Source: Candidatus Calditenuaceae archaeon
GTDB taxonomy: Archaea > Thermoproteota > Nitrososphaeria_A > Caldarchaeales > Calditenuaceae
Assembly (NCBI GenBank): GCA_025058055.1
Contig: JANXEU010000005.1
Span: forward strand, 1 to 45,466
Direction of reading: 5' to 3'
DNA length: 45,466 nucleotides
Both the position numbers and the translations under genes were made by a program. Positions 31,803 through 39,376 of this stretch are shown here, in pieces. The first letter of the stretch is position 1. Each line of letters begins with the position of its first letter. The notes under the pieces are model-generated. The model saw only the letters and a list, made by a program, of their open reading frames with translations, was not told where the DNA came from and made no database searches.

Positions 31803-32914
31803 GACGCGACCCGATTCCCGGTTCTGGAACCGCGAGGTCAAAGTCCGCACATAGAGGGACGTCGGTGGTCAAGACCGTCAGGGTTAAGGTGGACCCCGAG
31901 AACCCGCCTCGGGAGGTCATAGAGGAAGCCGCTCGCGTCATCAGGTCGGGTGGACTGGTCGCCTTTCCTACGGAGACGGTGTACGGACTGGGTGCGGATG
32001 CGCTCAACCCCGATGCCGTGATGCGGGTCTTCAGGGTGAAGGGAAGGCCTCCGGATAACCCGCTGATAGTTCACGTCGCCGACCCGGAGAGCATCTACTT
32101 GCTCGCGTCTGAGGTGCCAAGGGTTGCCGATCTCCTCATCGAGCGATTCTGGCCGGGGCCGCTGACTCTGGTGTTGAAGAGGACTGAGGTGGTGCCACCC
32201 GTCACCTCCGCAGGCCTCGACACAGTCGCTGTGAGGATGCCCGATCACAGGGTTCCACTAGAGCTCATAAGGAGTGCTGGGACACCCATAGCCGCGCCCA
32301 GCGCTAACAAGTCTGGATCACCGAGCCCCACGACCGCCGACCACGTGATGATGGACCTCGAAGGGGTGGTCGAGCTCGTGCTGGACGGAGGCCCCACCGA
32401 GATCGGCGTCGAGTCTACTGTGCTGGACGTAACCGTCTACCCTCCTGAGGTGCTGAGGCCCGGAGGTCTCTCCGTAGAGGAGATAGAACGCGTCGTCGGG
32501 AGGGTGCGAGTCCCAGGGTGGGCAAGAGGTCTCGAGAAGTACACATCTAGGCCTAGGTCGCCGGGGATGAAGTACAGACATTACGCTCCCAAAGCGAGGC
32601 TGATACTCGTCGAGGGAAGCCCTCAGGCCGTCTATTCAAAAGTCCAAGAGCTGGTCAAAGAGCTCTATGGAACGGGGACCAAGGTCGGAGTTCTGACCAC
32701 AGACGGCAAGCGATACGAGAACGCGACTACGGTCGATTTGGGGCCATCTCGCGACCTCAGGACTGTAGCGAAATCGCTGTTCTGCTCCATACGGGCCCTC
32801 GACGAATCGGGGGTCGACGTCATCATCGCGGAGAGCGTGGAAGAGAAGGGCATAGGGCTCGCGATCATGAACAGGTTAAGGAAGGCCAGCGGGGGCGAGA
32901 TAGTCTCCGTTTGA
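31799..32914 (+). CDS. sua5: L-threonylcarbamoyladenylate synthase Sua5 (two-domain)
   Basis: Sua5 makes threonylcarbamoyl-AMP from threonine, bicarbonate and ATP, the donor for tRNA t6A37 made by KEOPS. The 371-residue protein has the YrdC domain (GGLVAFPTETVYGLGADA, GRPPDNPLIVHV, ERFWPGPLTLVLKR, APSANKSGSPSPT, GVESTVLDV). The Sua5-specific linker RSPGMKYRHYAPKA then leads to a C-terminal Rossmann-like domain. The ATG at 31799 overlaps the Usp stop as ATGA. The first 22 residues are not conserved, and GTG at 31865 (VKTVRVKVDPENP) could be the true start. Confidence 0.93.
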   Translation: MRRDPIPGSGTARSKSAHRGTSVVKTVRVKVDPENPPREVIEEAARVIRSGGLVAFPTETVYGLGADALNPDAVMRVFRVKGRPPDNPLIVHVADPESIYLLASEVPRVADLLIERFWPGPLTLVLKRTEVVPPVTSAGLDTVAVRMPDHRVPLELIRSAGTPIAAPSANKSGSPSPTTADHVMMDLEGVVELVLDGGPTEIGVESTVLDVTVYPPEVLRPGGLSVEEIERVVGRVRVPGWARGLEKYTSRPRSPGMKYRHYAPKARLILVEGSPQAVYSKVQELVKELYGTGTKVGVLTTDGKRYENATTVDLGPSRDLRTVAKSLFCSIRALDESGVDVIIAESVEEKGIGLAIMNRLRKASGGEIVSV

Positions 32915-32915
32915 C

Positions 32916-33221
32916 TCAGCTCTTCTTCGGTCTCTCCAGAAGCCCCTCTCGGATCAGAAGGAACTTGGGTTCCACCCGCATCAGGTCGTCCCTGCCGTCG
33001 TAGACCCTTGCGATCACCCTCGAAGCAGTCTTACCAGCTGGAGACCAGACCTTCACCACTAAGAGCCTCTCAGACTTGGCGTTGAGCGCTGTCGTGAGGA
33101 GCTCCCTGAGTTGCGACCTGCTCGGCGTACCCGCCTCGTTGTTGACCTCGATCAAGTACTCAGTCCTTTTCAGCAGCTCGTTTCTCTTGGTCGTGACGAT
33201 CCTATAACCGGCATAGGTCAT
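32916..33221 (-). CDS. rps24e: 30S ribosomal protein eS24
   Basis: The 101-residue archaeal/eukaryotic ribosomal protein has the features of eS24: YRIVTTKRNELLKRTEYLIEV, TPSRSQLRELLTTALNAK, RLLVVKVWSPAGKTASRVIARVYD, and a basic C-terminus. It is the last gene of the dphB-ribL-eS6-eS24 unit, starting 4 bases after the eS6 stop. It converges with sua5 (1-base gap). Confidence 0.94.
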   Translation of the reverse strand: MTYAGYRIVTTKRNELLKRTEYLIEVNNEAGTPSRSQLRELLTTALNAKSERLLVVKVWSPAGKTASRVIARVYDGRDDLMRVEPKFLLIREGLLERPKKS

Positions 33222-33225
33222 GTTA

Positions 33226-33627
33226 TCACTTCACCACGAGGGCGTTGATCTGGACTATGGAGTCGCCTATTACGTTGCCCCTGACCGAGACCCTCTTCCT
33301 CAGGCCTCTGACCGTCCTCCGGTTCCTTGGTTTCTTCCTCTTGGACGGAGGTTTCCTTCGAGCCATGAACCCAACCCCTCTATTCAGAATCACCCTAGCC
33401 AGTCTTGTACCGCTGACATCGGCCCGCATCGGGAAACCGGCTGAGTCGCTCCCCCCAGTTATCTTTATCCTCACGTCGCCCAGTCCTAGTGGGCCACCAT
33501 CGATCACGTCCCCGATCCTCTTTCCCCTGAACACGATGAACTGTTGTGGCGTCAGCTGTATCGTCTTAGAGGTTCCTGTAGCGGGATCCGACAGCACGAG
33601 CCTCGGTGCGCTGACCTTCTGGGACAT
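33226..33627 (-). CDS. rps6e: 30S ribosomal protein eS6
   Basis: The 133-residue protein is identified by KITGGSDSAGFPMRADVSGTRLARVILNRGVGF and by TVRGLRKRVSVRGNVIGDSIVQIN, the conserved core of eS6. The eukaryotic C-terminal phosphorylated tail is absent, as in archaea generally. A very basic stretch (KPPSKRKKPRNRR) connects the two halves. ATG at 33627 lies 23 bases after the ribL stop. Confidence 0.94.
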   Translation of the reverse strand: MSQKVSAPRLVLSDPATGTSKTIQLTPQQFIVFRGKRIGDVIDGGPLGLGDVRIKITGGSDSAGFPMRADVSGTRLARVILNRGVGFMARRKPPSKRKKPRNRRTVRGLRKRVSVRGNVIGDSIVQINALVVK

Positions 33628-33650
33628 TCTCCGTCTCCTCTCAAGATTTC

Positions 33651-34115
33651 CTATTTGAACTGCTCGCTAGGGGCAAGGCTCCTGTGAGCCCTGTTGAGAA
33701 TCTCGGTAGTGCTGAGGTTCGGAGAGAGAGGGGCCCGCGGTGCCCTCGCGATCTTCACTCTCACTCCTTGCGCCTCACAGAACCTCCTGAACTCCTGCTC
33801 GATCGCGATCTGGTCGTATCCGAAGAGGACGACGTCCGGTCTGACACGCTTCATCACCTTCTCGAAGCTGATCGGTCTGTAGCCCATCAGGACCTTGTCG
33901 ACGTATTTGATGCTAGAGATGACCGACAGGCGCTCACGCTCGTTCATCACCGGTTCCCGCCCCTTCCTCTGTCTGATGGTCTCATCTGAGGCTAACACGA
34001 CAACCACCCTGCCCGACTTGCCCGCTATCCGTCTCGCATGTCTCAGCAGGAAGACGTGCCCGGGGTGAATGAGCTCGAAGGCGCCGGTTGTCAGGACGGT
34101 CTTCCGCCTCACCAC
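33651..34115 (-). CDS. FAD synthase RibL-like nucleotidyltransferase
   Basis: The 154-residue cytidylyltransferase-fold protein has the HxGH motif in GAFELIHPGHVFLLRHA, an intact ASDETIRQRKGREP, and VLFGYDQIAIEQEF. These match archaeal RibL, which adenylylates FMN to FAD. The protein lacks the C-terminal cysteine pair I recall from the Methanocaldococcus enzyme. Another member of the fold (for example glycerol-3-phosphate cytidylyltransferase) cannot be excluded. Start is GTG at 34115, overlapping the dphB stop by 7 bases; eS6 follows. Confidence 0.7.
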   Translation of the reverse strand: MVRRKTVLTTGAFELIHPGHVFLLRHARRIAGKSGRVVVVLASDETIRQRKGREPVMNERERLSVISSIKYVDKVLMGYRPISFEKVMKRVRPDVVLFGYDQIAIEQEFRRFCEAQGVRVKIARAPRAPLSPNLSTTEILNRAHRSLAPSEQFK

Positions 34116-35131
34116 TCGAACCTCACCGCCCCGAGCAGCCTAAGCGCGTCCAAAATACCTTCGGCGTACGATATCGCGACCAAGCTGTCCTCCTCCCTTC
34201 CAGACCTGAGGAAGTTCTCCGCGTCTGCAACGTAGTCCTGAGCGATCTCGATAGCCCGCCTGACAGAAGCCGAATCGATTACGACCTCGAGCCTCTTCAT
34301 CGCAACCTTGGTCTTCGATAGGTAGCTGAAGGCCCTTACGTGAGTCTGGCTCTTCACGCTTTTGGGTTCAGATTCAGCCCGCAAGACCTCTCTCAAGAAC
34401 TCCCTTTCGCCAGGACCGAGTTCGGCAGGTATCATCAATACGTGCGGCGGCGATGGTAAGTCCAGTTCTCTGAGGGAGCTTAGCTTCACAGCACCTACTC
34501 TCTCCCCTCTCATACCGACCCTCGCGCAATAGACGACAGATGGGTCTCTGAGGGCCTCGTCGAGGTTAGAGCGAGCACCGCTTTCGAGCAGCATCTCGGC
34601 CGCCTCGGCAGCTGTCAGGCCGCCTCCGGCAGTGTCGAGAAGGACCATCGTGTGTAACCCGAGGGCAGCGTTGACCGCTATGACCCTCCATACGCCTCTG
34701 AGGGTTTCCCCATCAGCACCGCGCGGAAGCGTGACAGTCCTGCCGAACTTGTAAGGTGACAGTCCGGACCGAGAGATAGCCGCGCTGAGTATCGAGACGC
34801 CGTGAATCACTCTCCAAGGGACTCTGAACCTGCAAGCCTCAACGATCAGCGCCGAATGCGTTGTGGCGATTAGTGGATCTCCTGGCACTGCGACTGCAAC
34901 GTCCTCAGTCGAAGCCCTCACAATCAATTCCCTTGCTCGATCCTCGAGGGTTGATCTGTCGGCAATTACAAGTCTGTCGCCGACCTCGCGCCTCATCTCA
35001 TCCATCAGTTCCTCCTCGACGAAGCTCGTGTACGCGTCGAGATAGACGACGCTCGACCCCCTCATGGCCCTCCACGCCTCCTCCGTAACGTACCCCTTGG
35101 ACCCGAGGCCGAGTCCGATCAACGACAACAA
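34109..35131 (-). CDS. dphB: Diphthine synthase DphB (Dph5) fused to a C-terminal DUF357 domain
   Basis: Dph5 methylates the modified histidine of elongation factor 2 with SAM on the way to diphthamide. The 340-residue protein starts LLSLIGLGLGSKGYVTEEAW and carries VVYLDAYTSF, VPGDPLIATTH, HGVSILSAA and GLSPYKFGRTVTLP, all family signatures. Dph5 normally ends near residue 260. Here about 75 further residues (266-340) resemble DUF357: a helical region, DYVADAENFLRSG, then AISYAEGILDALRLLG. I choose TTG at 35131 because a perfect GGAGGTGA lies 7 bases upstream and the family's N-terminal strand begins there; a frame extending to 35212 lacks family similarity. Confidence 0.9.
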   Translation of the reverse strand: MLSLIGLGLGSKGYVTEEAWRAMRGSSVVYLDAYTSFVEEELMDEMRREVGDRLVIADRSTLEDRARELIVRASTEDVAVAVPGDPLIATTHSALIVEACRFRVPWRVIHGVSILSAAISRSGLSPYKFGRTVTLPRGADGETLRGVWRVIAVNAALGLHTMVLLDTAGGGLTAAEAAEMLLESGARSNLDEALRDPSVVYCARVGMRGERVGAVKLSSLRELDLPSPPHVLMIPAELGPGEREFLREVLRAESEPKSVKSQTHVRAFSYLSKTKVAMKRLEVVIDSASVRRAIEIAQDYVADAENFLRSGREEDSLVAISYAEGILDALRLLGAVRFEW

Positions 35132-35138
35132 CCTGCTT

Positions 35139-35146
35139 TCACCTCC
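35139..35146 (-). promoter_or_regulatory. Strong Shine-Dalgarno of dphB overlapping a leader-ORF stop
   Basis: GGAGGTGA on the minus strand fully matches the expected anti-Shine-Dalgarno complement, 7 bases before the TTG at 35131. Its last three bases are the stop codon of the 28-codon leader ORF. Ribosomes finishing that ORF would therefore cover or release this site. Confidence 0.65.
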
Positions 35147-35225
35147 GACGCGAAGACCATTCCAGCTCCACATCGAGAAGGCGATCCACTGCGCGGTCTC
35201 TGAGCGCTCCACTCGACCGACTCAT
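35139..35225 (-). CDS. Putative 28-residue leader peptide upstream of dphB
   Basis: An ATG at 35225 opens a 28-codon ORF ending at a TGA inside the dphB Shine-Dalgarno. The predicted peptide opens MSRSSGALRDRA and ends in a basic run of three Arg. The ATG lies 29 bases from the centre of the TATA element at 35250-35258, leaderless distance, so the mRNA would start at this ORF. There is no known homologue to my recognition; coupling with dphB is inferred from the layout. It could also be a chance ORF. Confidence 0.4.
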   Translation of the reverse strand: MSRSSGALRDRAVDRLLDVELEWSSRRR

Positions 35226-35249
35226 GCCTTCAGTACTGTTGAGGAAGGG

Positions 35250-35258
35250 AATAATATG
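35250..35258. promoter_or_regulatory. Shared bidirectional TATA element between dphB operon and the CoA-disulfide reductase-like gene
   Basis: AATAATATG (plus) or CATATTATT (minus). Its centre is 26 bases from the plus-strand ATG at 35280 and 29 bases from the minus-strand ATG at 35225. It is the only AT-rich core in the 54 bases between these start codons. Confidence 0.5.
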
Positions 35259-35279
35259 AGCTGGGTGTGGTTCACATAA

Positions 35280-36623
35280 ATGAGGGTCGTCGTGATCGGC
35301 GGGGGCGCGGCTGGTGCCTCTGCGGCCTCGAGGGCCCGTCGACTGGCACCTGACGCTGAGGTAACTCTGATAGAGGCGTCGAGCATGATAACGCACGCTC
35401 CATGTGGGATACCATACGCCCTCAGCCGACTCGTCCCCTCTCACCGGGTGTTAAGGACCTATTCACCGGAGAGGTTCGCCTCTGAGCGGAGGATCGAAGT
35501 ACTTACGAACGCAGTCGCGGAAGACGTCGAAGTGGAGGGCCACACGGTGCTGGTGAGGAGGGGTGGCAGCGTTACCCGGATACGATGGGATGCTCTGATA
35601 CTCGCGACCGGTGCTAAGCCTTTAGTTCCCAGAATTGAGGGCTTGGAGAGCGTGAAACCCCTCACCTTCAGGCATCCTGAGGAGGTACCAGATGCGGCCT
35701 CTAGGATTGAACGATCGAAGAGGGTGGCCGTTATTGGAGGTGGTTACATAGGGGTGGAGCTCACAGAGGCTTTGGTCGATCTGGGGAAGGATGTTCTGCT
35801 GTTCGAGATGATGGACAGACTTCTTCCAGGACCCTTCGACCCCGAGATCTCCAGAATCCTAGAGGAGGCGGTCAGGGGTAACGGAGTTGAAGTTCACCTC
35901 TCCGAACCCGTTAGGGCTCTGTCTCCGCGCGGCGAAAGGATCGTCGTCCAGACAGACATCGGCAGTTACGAGGTTGACGACGTTGTCATGGGAATCGGAG
36001 TTAGGCCGAACACAGACCTCGCGCTGAAGGCAGGCGTGAGGCTCGGAACAACTGGCGCGGTCGAGACCGATGAACTCATGTCCACAAACGTCGACGGTGT
36101 CTTCGCTGCAGGAGACCTCGTCGAGAAGCACCACTTGGTCCTGAAGAGAAAGGTCTGGATACCACTCGCACCTGCCGCGAACAAGGAGGGTCAAGTGGCT
36201 GGGGCAAACGCGGTGATGAGGGGCTCCCTGAGGATGAGGGGAATAGTGGGGACGGCCGTTACTAGGTTCAAGGACCTCTACCTCGCGAGGACAGGACTCG
36301 GACAGGAGGAGGCTTCTAGGAACGGGTTCTTCGTCGAGTCGACAACGATCGTCGCTAGGACGAAGGCTGGCTACTTCCCAGGAGGCGTCGAGGTGACAGT
36401 CAAGATGATCGCTGAGCGAGGCTCCGGAAGGCTGTTGGGACTACAGGTTTCGGGGAGGGACCCGGTTGTAGCCGCGTACGCGGATATCGCGGCCGTCGCG
36501 ATCGAGAGGGGCATGAGCACAGAGGACTTTTTCTTCTCCGACATCGGGTACATGCCAGCGACAGCTCCGGTGTGGCACCCCTTGATAGTTGCAGCTAGGA
36601 CCCTCTCGAAGGGTAGGTTCTGA
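35280..36623 (+). CDS. CoA-disulfide reductase/NAD(P)H oxidase family flavoprotein
   Basis: The 447-residue protein has two dinucleotide-binding motifs, VVVIGGGAAGASAASRAR at the N-terminus (FAD) and VAVIGGGYIGVELTEAL near residue 150 (NAD(P)H). The family cysteine Cys42 lies in HAPCGIPY, followed by VFAAGDL and a C-terminal dimerisation domain. The single cysteine marks the CoA-disulfide reductase/NADH oxidase/persulfide reductase group, so its role is redox balance with CoA disulfide, O2 or persulfide. The exact substrate is not determined. ATG at 35280 is leaderless from the shared TATA element. Confidence 0.87.
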   Translation: MRVVVIGGGAAGASAASRARRLAPDAEVTLIEASSMITHAPCGIPYALSRLVPSHRVLRTYSPERFASERRIEVLTNAVAEDVEVEGHTVLVRRGGSVTRIRWDALILATGAKPLVPRIEGLESVKPLTFRHPEEVPDAASRIERSKRVAVIGGGYIGVELTEALVDLGKDVLLFEMMDRLLPGPFDPEISRILEEAVRGNGVEVHLSEPVRALSPRGERIVVQTDIGSYEVDDVVMGIGVRPNTDLALKAGVRLGTTGAVETDELMSTNVDGVFAAGDLVEKHHLVLKRKVWIPLAPAANKEGQVAGANAVMRGSLRMRGIVGTAVTRFKDLYLARTGLGQEEASRNGFFVESTTIVARTKAGYFPGGVEVTVKMIAERGSGRLLGLQVSGRDPVVAAYADIAAVAIERGMSTEDFFFSDIGYMPATAPVWHPLIVAARTLSKGRF

Positions 36624-36636
36624 GCTCCTGCGACGG

Positions 36637-37503
36637 TCAAGACCAACCGACTAGGAAAGCCCCCAGAGTGACGGTCAGCGCCCCTGCGACCGTCCTCGAG
36701 TCGACGCGCTCAAGCGCCTTCGCGAAGCTGAGCGTGATCAGCAGCGTGAAGAGCGGAAACGTCTGAGAGAGCGGTACCGCGATGCTTACCGGCGTAAGGT
36801 ATAGGGCTCCCCAGAAGGAGAGGCTGGCCGTACCGTTGGCAGCGCTTCCGATCAGCGCGAACCTGTTCCTCAGCGCCCTCGAGACACCACCGGTGAAAAT
36901 CGTCATAGGGAGCACCACCAGCAGCGACGTCGAGGTGCTGATCAGGTATGTGAGGAAGGGCGAGCCGATCTCTAAGTTTGCGACCCTCGCGAAGGTAGCG
37001 CCTAATGCGAAGGCCAGCGCAGCTCCGATCGACGCGATCACTCCCCTAGTCCAGTCGTGGTCAAAGCTGTTCTCCCTTTGCCATGAGACGACCGCAACAC
37101 CGAGCGCTATCATCACGCACCCCGATAGCGCTATCAAATGCAGCGACTCGCCAGCGATCGCCACAGCTGTCAAGGGCGCGACCACAGACTCCGATGCCGC
37201 GATGGCGTTGGACCTCGAAGCTCCGATCTTGCTGATTCCGTAGTACCAGAAGAGCCTTCCCAAACCGAAGACCAAGATCCCTGCGGCCATCGCCTCAGCT
37301 GCGCCCTCACCTATCGCAGGAAGTCTACGCTCCGCCGAGAACTCCGTCAGCGAGCCAGCAAGGGCCATTAAGACCCCCACCAGAGAGGCAATCGCGGAGG
37401 CCGCTAGCGGTGAGAGTTCCATCGTGGCCCTCCTCATCGCTACTGAAGTCAGGGCCCAGAGAAAGGCCGTAATCAGAGCCAGAACGACTCCGAGCAGCTC
37501 CAT
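36637..37503 (-). CDS. EamA/DMT-family transporter
   Basis: The 288-residue membrane protein has ten predicted helices in two EamA repeats, the first starting LLGVVLALITAFLWALTSVAMRRA and the second near DWTRGVIASIGAALAFALGATFARVA. The family exports or imports amino acids, nucleotide-related compounds and others; substrate is unknown. It converges with the flavoprotein (13-base gap). A CGTAAATTGTGG core near 37530 lies 27 bases before its ATG at 37503. Confidence 0.85.
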   Translation of the reverse strand: MELLGVVLALITAFLWALTSVAMRRATMELSPLAASAIASLVGVLMALAGSLTEFSAERRLPAIGEGAAEAMAAGILVFGLGRLFWYYGISKIGASRSNAIAASESVVAPLTAVAIAGESLHLIALSGCVMIALGVAVVSWQRENSFDHDWTRGVIASIGAALAFALGATFARVANLEIGSPFLTYLISTSTSLLVVLPMTIFTGGVSRALRNRFALIGSAANGTASLSFWGALYLTPVSIAVPLSQTFPLFTLLITLSFAKALERVDSRTVAGALTVTLGAFLVGWS

Positions 37504-37598
37504 CTTTTATAGACCGCTACGCCCCCTCCACAATTTACGGATATCTGGTGTTCGAGGATTAGAAGCAAGGGTTCGAAAGTCTCGAAACGGTAGGGGTT

Positions 37599-38663
37599 TT
37601 GAGTGGGCGTCTCGTGAGATCTAAGGATTTGAAGGCCGTTGTCCTCGCAGCCGGGATGGGGTCAAGGATGAACCCTTTGACTTCCGAGCGGCCGAAACAC
37701 CTCCTTCCTGTTGCTGGAGAGCCAGTCCTCAAGAGGACCGTACGCACTCTGCTCAATATTGGCACAGAGGAGGTGATAGTCGTGGTTGGTTATCTCGCTG
37801 AGAAGGTGGTCTCGGCGCTCTCCGAGTTCGGTAGTAAAAGGATCGATTTCGTGAGACAGGAGGCTCCGCTCGGAACAGCGCACGCTCTCTTGTCGGCAAG
37901 CGATGCCATCTCCTCGGAAAGGGAGTTCCTGTTGGTGTACGGAGACGTCACGCTGAAGGAGGAGCCCGTTAGGAAGCTACTCGAGACCGTTGAGTCCGGA
38001 CCTATAGACGGAGCTCTCTTGGGCGTGATTCGGCCCGACCCTTGGAGGTTCGGGACGCTGTTGGTCAAGGAAGGACTGCTTCACGGCATACTGGAGAAGT
38101 CGAAGGACGTTAGACCGCCGGCGCTCGTCAACGCTGGCATCTACGTGCTTCCGGGCGAGGTCGTGGACGTTGCGAACAAGATCGACCGCTCTCCGCGAGG
38201 GGAATACGAGCTTACCGACGCCGTGGCTGAACTGGTCAAGAAGGGGAGAAGGATAGCGGTAGTCGAGGACCCCGGCGAGTGGTGGTTCGACCTCGGAGGG
38301 CCCTCGGAGCTGCTCAAGGCTAACGTCGAGACGCTTGTGAGGGAGCTGGGCAGCGGCAGCGCGATAAGGAGAGGCGCTGTCATAGACGGTCGCGTCTCAG
38401 TCCTCTCGTCGTTCGTAGGTGAGGGCGCGTTCGTAGGTGATGGCTCTCTTATCGAGCTCTCGGTCCTCATGGGCTCGACCAGCGTGGGCAAAGGCTCGAG
38501 GTTGCAGAAGACTCTGGTGCTGGAGGGTGCGAAGGTGGGGCAGGGCGCGAAACTCGTTAACTGCATTCTGGGGCCTGACTCCTTCATACCGAGTGGGGTG
38601 GAGCTCGCTGGCGATCCCGCTGACCCCGTTGTGGTCCCGCCTCACTCGACCTACAAACTCTGA
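37599..38663 (+). CDS. Sugar-1-phosphate nucleotidyltransferase with left-handed beta-helix domain
   Basis: The 354-residue protein has the nucleotidyltransferase signature VLAAGMGSRMNPLTSERPKHLLPVAGEPVL at its N-terminus, GTAHALL, VYGDV and NAGIYVLP. From about residue 250 it changes to hexapeptide-like repeats (GAFVGDGSLI, SVGKGSRL, AKVGQGAKL) of a left-handed beta-helix. This is the layout of archaeal glucose-1-phosphate thymidylyl/uridylyltransferases and GlmU-like enzymes. The donor sugar cannot be specified. The start is taken as TTG at 37599 after a GGTAGGGG; GTG at 37614 is an alternative. Confidence 0.85.
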   Translation: MSGRLVRSKDLKAVVLAAGMGSRMNPLTSERPKHLLPVAGEPVLKRTVRTLLNIGTEEVIVVVGYLAEKVVSALSEFGSKRIDFVRQEAPLGTAHALLSASDAISSEREFLLVYGDVTLKEEPVRKLLETVESGPIDGALLGVIRPDPWRFGTLLVKEGLLHGILEKSKDVRPPALVNAGIYVLPGEVVDVANKIDRSPRGEYELTDAVAELVKKGRRIAVVEDPGEWWFDLGGPSELLKANVETLVRELGSGSAIRRGAVIDGRVSVLSSFVGEGAFVGDGSLIELSVLMGSTSVGKGSRLQKTLVLEGAKVGQGAKLVNCILGPDSFIPSGVELAGDPADPVVVPPHSTYKL

Positions 38664-39289
38664 GAAGATGCACCGCCTGCGGAGAAGTCACGCGAGGCCC
38701 TCGCCAACAGCCTCGCCACCCTTACTGGTTCAGGGACCTTGCCGCTGAGCGTGAGGGAGTTCAGGACGACCTCCGTCGCCCTCTTGGAGACGCCCTGCCT
38801 CCTGACGTAGACCACGTGTCCGGTCTTCAGCTTCACTTCCTCCCTCTCGCCGAGGGACCGGTAGACTTCAAGTCTCGTCTCGGCGTCTGCGGCGAACTTC
38901 GTGGCTATCAGCTCCTCTAAGCCTACCGACGGTCTGAAGGTTATGCAGAGGACAGGCAACGACAGCGACTCCGAGAGCTCCCTGACGTCGACGAGGTTGA
39001 AGAGGCTGATTATGCATCCACCCAGCATGACCAAGTTGATGTCGTTCCTGCGAAGGCTGTCGTACATCCTCCTTATCGATTCGGTCGAGTCCATCCCCCC
39101 TACCGTGCACGAGCCCAGGACCATCCCGTCCACTTGGAGGTCTGCTCTCATCACCACTCCCCCTAGAACCGCCCTCGCGTCGCCCGGCCTGAAGCTCTCC
39201 GCAACCCCGAACACCCTGTAGGCCCGCTTGAACGGGTTGAACGATCTGAGCCTAACAGCGTTCAACCGAGAGGTCATCCTGCCCCCCAT
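38651..39289 (-). CDS. DUF99 family protein
   Basis: The 212-residue protein matches the archaeal DUF99 family, related in fold to endonuclease V. It has FGVAESF, AVLGGVVMRADLQVDGMVLGSCTVGGMDSTESI, LGGCIISLFNLVDV and LPVLCITFRPS in family order. The family's function is unknown, though repair has been proposed from the fold. The ATG at 39289 is used; Met5 is an alternative. It overlaps the end of the sugar nucleotidyltransferase by 13 bases (convergent). Confidence 0.85.
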   Translation of the reverse strand: MGGRMTSRLNAVRLRSFNPFKRAYRVFGVAESFRPGDARAVLGGVVMRADLQVDGMVLGSCTVGGMDSTESIRRMYDSLRRNDINLVMLGGCIISLFNLVDVRELSESLSLPVLCITFRPSVGLEELIATKFAADAETRLEVYRSLGEREEVKLKTGHVVYVRRQGVSKRATEVVLNSLTLSGKVPEPVRVARLLARASRDFSAGGASSQSL

Positions 39290-39376
39290 CCACCTCTGAC
39301 CCCGCTATACGCCTTCCCGCAGGTCAACCCTTTCTCCGGAAAGGTCAAAATTACGACGCGGAGCTGGGTAGCGGGG

